This document shows positions 4,870 to 7,542 of a stretch of DNA of 7,542 bases, piece by piece (position 1 is the stretch's first letter; every line of letters begins with the position of its first letter). Source of the DNA: JADJPL01 sp041183125 (GTDB taxonomy: Bacteria > Bacteroidota > Bacteroidia > Chitinophagales > Saprospiraceae); contig JBEGMH010000226.1 in NCBI GenBank assembly GCA_041183125.1, positions 1-7,542 of the forward strand. Reading direction: 5' to 3'. A program made the translations under genes and the position numbers. The notes below the pieces were generated by a model that saw only the letters and a list, made by a program, of their open reading frames with translations, was not told the DNA's origin and ran no database searches.

Positions 4870-4991
4870 GAAAACCTAATCCAGGTATAGCCGAAGTGGC
4901 GAAATTGGTAGACGCGCACGTTTCAGGGGCGTGTGTCTTCGGGCGTATGGGTTCGAGTCCCATCTTCGGCACCAACCTGGGTTAGGTTTTC
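4870..4991. repeat. 17-bp inverted repeat enclosing tRNA-Leu(CAG)
   Basis: GAAAACCTAATCCAGG (4870-4885) pairs with CCTGGGTTAGGTTTTC (4976-4991) at all 16 positions (one as G-T), and T4886 adds a pair with A4975. The arms lie only 3-4 unpaired bases outside the mature tRNA on each side, so the precursor would carry a long stem stacked on its acceptor. A pyrimidine-rich tract follows, so the stem could also act as a terminator. Other possibilities are a processing aid or a relic of recombination at the tRNA gene. Confidence 0.7.
4890..4974 (+). tRNA. tRNA-Leu (anticodon CAG), CCA encoded
   Basis: A class II tRNA with acceptor GCCGAAG (4890-4896) pairing perfectly with CTTCGGC (4964-4970), discriminator A4971 and an apparent encoded CCA (4972-4974). 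The anticodon stem CACGT/GCGTG encloses the loop TTCAGGG, so the anticodon is CAG and reads CUG. The variable arm is long, as expected for Leu, and the T loop is TTCGAGT. Its first 28 bases are close to those of the CAA tRNA upstream, consistent with an old duplication within the leucine set. The gene is 106 bases downstream of the first tRNA and probably on the same transcript. The CCA may be chance, since the upstream tRNA lacks it. Confidence 0.95.
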
Positions 4992-5076
4992 TTCATTTAG
5001 TTTCCTATTCTTTCCTCTCTTTCTTCTCCATTCTTCTCGAGAAACATAATCTGACCTTACTGGACGAAGTCCTCTT

Positions 5077-5092
5077 GGTTTTTTCAAAAACC
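5077..5092 (+). promoter_or_regulatory. Hairpin just before the S46 peptidase start codon
   Basis: GGTTTT (5077-5082) pairs with AAAACC (5087-5092) around TTCA, ending 9 bases before the ATG at 5102. It occupies the place of a ribosome-binding site and could limit translation. Upstream, 5001-5038 is almost pure pyrimidine (two purines in 38 bases). No TAnnTTTG promoter was seen between the tRNA and this gene. Confidence 0.3.
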
Positions 5093-5101
5093 TTCCGCTC
5101 C

Positions 5102-7267
5102 ATGAAAAAAAGAATGGCCCTGCTCGCGTGTGTACTCTATTTGTGGCTGCCCGCCAAAGCAGGAGAAGGCATGTGGCTCCCCTTGTTGTTGCAGCAAAAC
5201 GAGGCAGAGATGCAGCGCATGGGCATGAAGATGTCCGCAGAAGATATTTACAGCATCAACAAAGGAAGCCTAAAAGATGCCATCGTGCGTTTCGGAGGCG
5301 GCTGTACCGGGAGCATCATCTCTGCTTCGGGCCTGCTGCTCACCAACCACCACTGCGGCTTTGGCCAGATCCAGTACCACTCCAGCCTGGAGCGCAACTA
5401 CCTGGAAACGGGTTTTTGGGCAGGGGCGATGAGCGAAGAACTGCCCAATCCGGGCCTTGGGGCCACGTTCATCGTGCGCATGGAGGAAGTGACCAAAGAA
5501 GCCCTGAACGGCGTGACCGCCCAGATGGGCGAACGCGAGCGGCAGGCCCTCATTGACCGCAACCTTCAAGCCATCAGTACAAAAACCCCTCGTGAAAGCT
5601 GGCAGGAAATCTCTATACGTCCTTTCTACCAGGGGAACGCTTACTACCTCTTTGTCATGGAAACCTTCCGGGACGTGCGCTTGGTAGGTGCGCCGCCCGG
5701 AGCTGTAGGCAAGTTCGGCGCCGATACCGACAACTGGGTCTGGCCCCGGCATACCGGCGATTTTGCCCTTTTTCGAATCTATGCCGATAAAAATAACCGT
5801 CCCGCCGCCTACTCCCCCGAAAACGTACCGTACAAACCCAAGCATTTCCTCCCCGTGTCGCTCGACGGGGTCAGTCAAGGTGACTTCACCCTGGTGTTTG
5901 GCTTCCCGGGCCGAACGACGCAATACCTCCCCGCCGCTGCTGTCCGTCAAACCGTAGACGTCCTAAATCCCATCCGAATAGGAATCCGCGACCGGACCCT
6001 CTCGATTATGGACCAAGCGATGCGCAACGACCCCCAGGCCCGTATCCAATATGCCAGCAAGCAGGCCAACCTGGCCAATTCCTGGAAGAAATGGATAGGG
6101 GAAAGCCAGGGCATCAAAACCGTCCACGGCATACAGCGCAAACTCGACTTTGAAGCAGACTTCACCCAAAGGGTAAATGCCAAACCCGCCTGGAAACAGG
6201 AATACGGCAGCTTGCTCAACGAACTACAGACCCTGTACCAGAACATAGAACCGTATGCCAAAAGCAGGGACTACATCAACGAAATCACCGGGGCCAACGT
6301 AGAACTGCTGCGTTTTGCCAATCTTCTCCACTCTTTTGTGCTCCTCCTCGACAACAACGGCGCAGGGGCGCTCGCCCCCCGCAAAGATGCCCTGAAAAAT
6401 ACATTCCAGTCTTTCTACAAAGACTATCGGCCTGATATTGACCAGAAAATATTCGCCGCCCTAATTGAATCGTACTTCCAGGAATTGCCGCTGGAGCACC
6501 AGGCACCCTATGCGCTGGAACAAATGAACTACGCCGGCAAAAACGGCCCTGATTTTGCCCGTATCCTCTTTGTCAAATCCCTGCTCGCCAAGCCGGGTGC
6601 CTGGCTGGAAACCATCGAGCGCGACCCCGCAGAAGCCGTGCGCCTGATCCGGGAAGACTACGCGTATTTGCTCGTCCGCTCCATAGTGGAAGCCGCTGAA
6701 GAAAGTGTGTTTAAACCTTACAACGACATCCAGGAAAAAATTAATCTCCTGCAGCGCACATACATGAAAGCGGTCATGGACGTCATGCCGGAGAAGCGTT
6801 TTTACCCGGATGCCAACAGCACCCTGCGCGCCACCTACGGAAAAGTAGAAGGCTACGAGCCTAAAGACGGCGTCTTCTACCAGCCGTTCACCCATTTGGA
6901 GGGCGTCATGGAAAAGTACAAACCGGGCGATTACGAATTTGATGTGCCGGATAAACTGCAAAAACTCTATGAAAAACGGGACTTTGGACCTTATGGTGAA
7001 AACGGGCGCTTGCCCGTCTGCTTCCTGGGTTCCAATCACACGACAGGCGGCAACTCGGGCAGCCCGGTCATAGATGCACACGGCAACTTAATCGGGCTCA
7101 ACTTTGACCGGGTATGGGAAGGTACCATGAGCGACTTGCTGTACGACCCTGCTATTTGCCGCAACATCATGGTGGACATACGGTACGTCCTGTTTATCAC
7201 CGACAAATACGCCGGGGCGAGCCATCTCGTTCGGGAACTCAAGCTCGTACACCCCAAAAAGAAATAA
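5102..7267 (+). CDS. Family S46 dipeptidyl-peptidase, DPP11-like (Asp/Glu-type)
   Basis: A 721-residue secreted serine exopeptidase that removes dipeptides from peptide N-termini in the periplasm, feeding amino-acid use. The signal peptide is MKKRMALLACVLYLWLPAKA, with likely cleavage after residue 20. The chymotrypsin-like fold carries the triad H84 in TNHHCGFGQIQ, D220 in WVWPRHTGDF (212-221) and S652 in TTGGNSGSPV (647-656), with a helical middle insert at about 290-570. Residue 670, exactly 18 after the catalytic Ser, is Arg (NFDRVWEG). In Porphyromonas enzymes the equivalent position is Arg673 in DPP11 and Gly673 in DPP7, so preference for Asp or Glu at P1 is inferred. The frame is open back to 4931, but that part runs through tRNA-Leu; ATG 5102 starts the signal peptide. 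The length is normal for the family and no lesion is seen. Confidence 0.94.
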   Translation: MKKRMALLACVLYLWLPAKAGEGMWLPLLLQQNEAEMQRMGMKMSAEDIYSINKGSLKDAIVRFGGGCTGSIISASGLLLTNHHCGFGQIQYHSSLERNYLETGFWAGAMSEELPNPGLGATFIVRMEEVTKEALNGVTAQMGERERQALIDRNLQAISTKTPRESWQEISIRPFYQGNAYYLFVMETFRDVRLVGAPPGAVGKFGADTDNWVWPRHTGDFALFRIYADKNNRPAAYSPENVPYKPKHFLPVSLDGVSQGDFTLVFGFPGRTTQYLPAAAVRQTVDVLNPIRIGIRDRTLSIMDQAMRNDPQARIQYASKQANLANSWKKWIGESQGIKTVHGIQRKLDFEADFTQRVNAKPAWKQEYGSLLNELQTLYQNIEPYAKSRDYINEITGANVELLRFANLLHSFVLLLDNNGAGALAPRKDALKNTFQSFYKDYRPDIDQKIFAALIESYFQELPLEHQAPYALEQMNYAGKNGPDFARILFVKSLLAKPGAWLETIERDPAEAVRLIREDYAYLLVRSIVEAAEESVFKPYNDIQEKINLLQRTYMKAVMDVMPEKRFYPDANSTLRATYGKVEGYEPKDGVFYQPFTHLEGVMEKYKPGDYEFDVPDKLQKLYEKRDFGPYGENGRLPVCFLGSNHTTGGNSGSPVIDAHGNLIGLNFDRVWEGTMSDLLYDPAICRNIMVDIRYVLFITDKYAGASHLVRELKLVHPKKK

Positions 7268-7347
7268 TAGACTTGTTGCGAGGGGTCAGCGAGGTGGGAA
7301 AAAAGAGCCTTTTTGACCCCTTGATGATTCCCCTCGCAACAAGTCTA
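7268..7347. terminator. Long inverted repeat between converging genes, likely bidirectional terminator
   Basis: TAGACTTGTTGCGAGGGG (7268-7285) pairs perfectly with 7330-7347 (18 bp), starting at the base after the S46 stop codon and ending 7 bases before the stop of the facing gene. Read on the minus strand the stem is followed by TTATTTCTTTTTG, a good terminator tail. On the + strand an alternative inner hairpin is possible: GGGGTCA (7282-7288) with TGACCCC (7314-7320). It shares the GGGG bases with the outer stem, so the two pairings exclude each other. Confidence 0.65.
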
Positions 7348-7354
7348 ATACGTC

Positions 7355-7542
7355 CTATTGAAAATTGAGCCCGCGCGTCAGGCTCCCCAACCGAAGGGAA
7401 TCCATGGAGGGGGCGCTCAACTGCAATCCAGGCCTGACGACGGACGTGCGCGAACTAAACATCCCGCGGCCTCCCTCGATGTTTGTGTACACGGGTGTCC
7501 ACTGGGTGCTTGTAATGCCTGTATTGGCCTGGGAAAGGCGCA
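7355..7542 (-). CDS. C-terminal fragment of a surface/lipoprotein-like protein, possibly DUF4249
   Basis: A minus-strand frame is open from the right edge to TAG (7355-7357), giving 62 visible residues and no start in the window. The visible part contains PVYTNIEGGRGMF and ends SLTRGLNFQ. The N-I-E-G-G-x-G-x-F segment close to the C-terminus recalls DUF4249 proteins, putative outer-membrane-associated lipoproteins often linked to SusC/TonB-dependent receptors in Bacteroidota. This family call is from memory of the motif. The frame converges on the S46 peptidase gene and shares the inverted repeat between them as its terminator, where its U-rich tail lies within the last codons of the peptidase. 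A coding frame is likely because it stays open and ends neatly beside the terminator; the identity is tentative. Confidence 0.6.
   Translation of the reverse strand, partial: RLSQANTGITSTQWTPVYTNIEGGRGMFSSRTSVVRPGLQLSAPSMDSLRLGSLTRGLNFQ

Noticed and set aside
4661..4975. 104-codon minus-strand frame across both tRNA genes
   Set aside because: It reads the complement of the tRNAs, a common false gene call; the tRNA structures explain the sequence.
4931..5101. N-terminal extension of the S46 peptidase frame
   Set aside because: It starts inside tRNA-Leu(CAG) and would bury the clear signal peptide that begins at 5102.
5123..5131. Lipoprotein reading of LLAC in the S46 signal peptide
   Set aside because: The residue before Ala is Leu, which fits a lipobox poorly, and the hydrophobic core before the Cys is too short; cleavage after AKA is better.
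5270..5950. 226-codon frame antisense to the S46 gene, and a similar one at 6461-7081
   Set aside because: Shadows of a coding gene; they look low-complexity and lack motifs.

Overview
The window looks like chromosomal DNA from a Bacteroidota bacterium, perhaps Saprospiria-like (a low-confidence guess). Support: a family S46 dipeptidyl-peptidase of the DPP11 type, a DUF4159 protein next to rsmE, an RseP with the tandem-PDZ layout of the phylum, a short PspC-like membrane protein, a surface-protein-like C-terminus ending GLNFQ, and several matches to the TTG-N17-23-TAnnTTTG promoter of this phylum. No mobile element, CRISPR array, phage gene or defence gene was seen.

Layout. 1-182: C-terminal tail of an unidentified single-pass membrane protein (+). 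183-507: gene-free, with two GC-rich hairpins (one with 31-bp arms) and then an AT-rich stretch holding a good promoter match. 508-738: PspC-like protein (+). 748-776: hairpin between converging genes. 786-1496: DUF4159 protein (-), downstream of rsmE (1593-2309, -) and probably cotranscribed with it. 2310-2794: a 485-bp divergent region without a convincing long gene but with much structure: a promoter match, a candidate small RNA ending in a T-run, a second long stem-loop, a 21-codon small ORF, and two inverted repeats just before rseP. 2795-4126 rseP and 4134-4664 hscB form a tight + strand pair. Two tRNA-Leu genes follow (anticodons CAA and CAG), with a strong promoter match inside the 3' end of hscB. 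5102-7267: secreted S46 peptidase. 7268-7347: long inverted repeat between converging genes. 7355-7542: C-terminus of a minus-strand gene resembling DUF4249 proteins.

How it fits together. Most genes are housekeeping or envelope functions: ribosomal RNA methylation (RsmE), intramembrane proteolysis for envelope stress (RseP), Fe-S cluster delivery (HscB), leucine decoding, and peptide digestion in the periplasm (S46 peptidase). I see no new multi-gene system. The unusual content is in the non-coding DNA: a candidate structured RNA ahead of rseP, 17-bp complementary flanks around tRNA-Leu(CAG), an imperfect tRNA-Leu(CAA) whose 3' end can pair outside the tRNA, and a 13-bp motif shared by both convergent hairpins.
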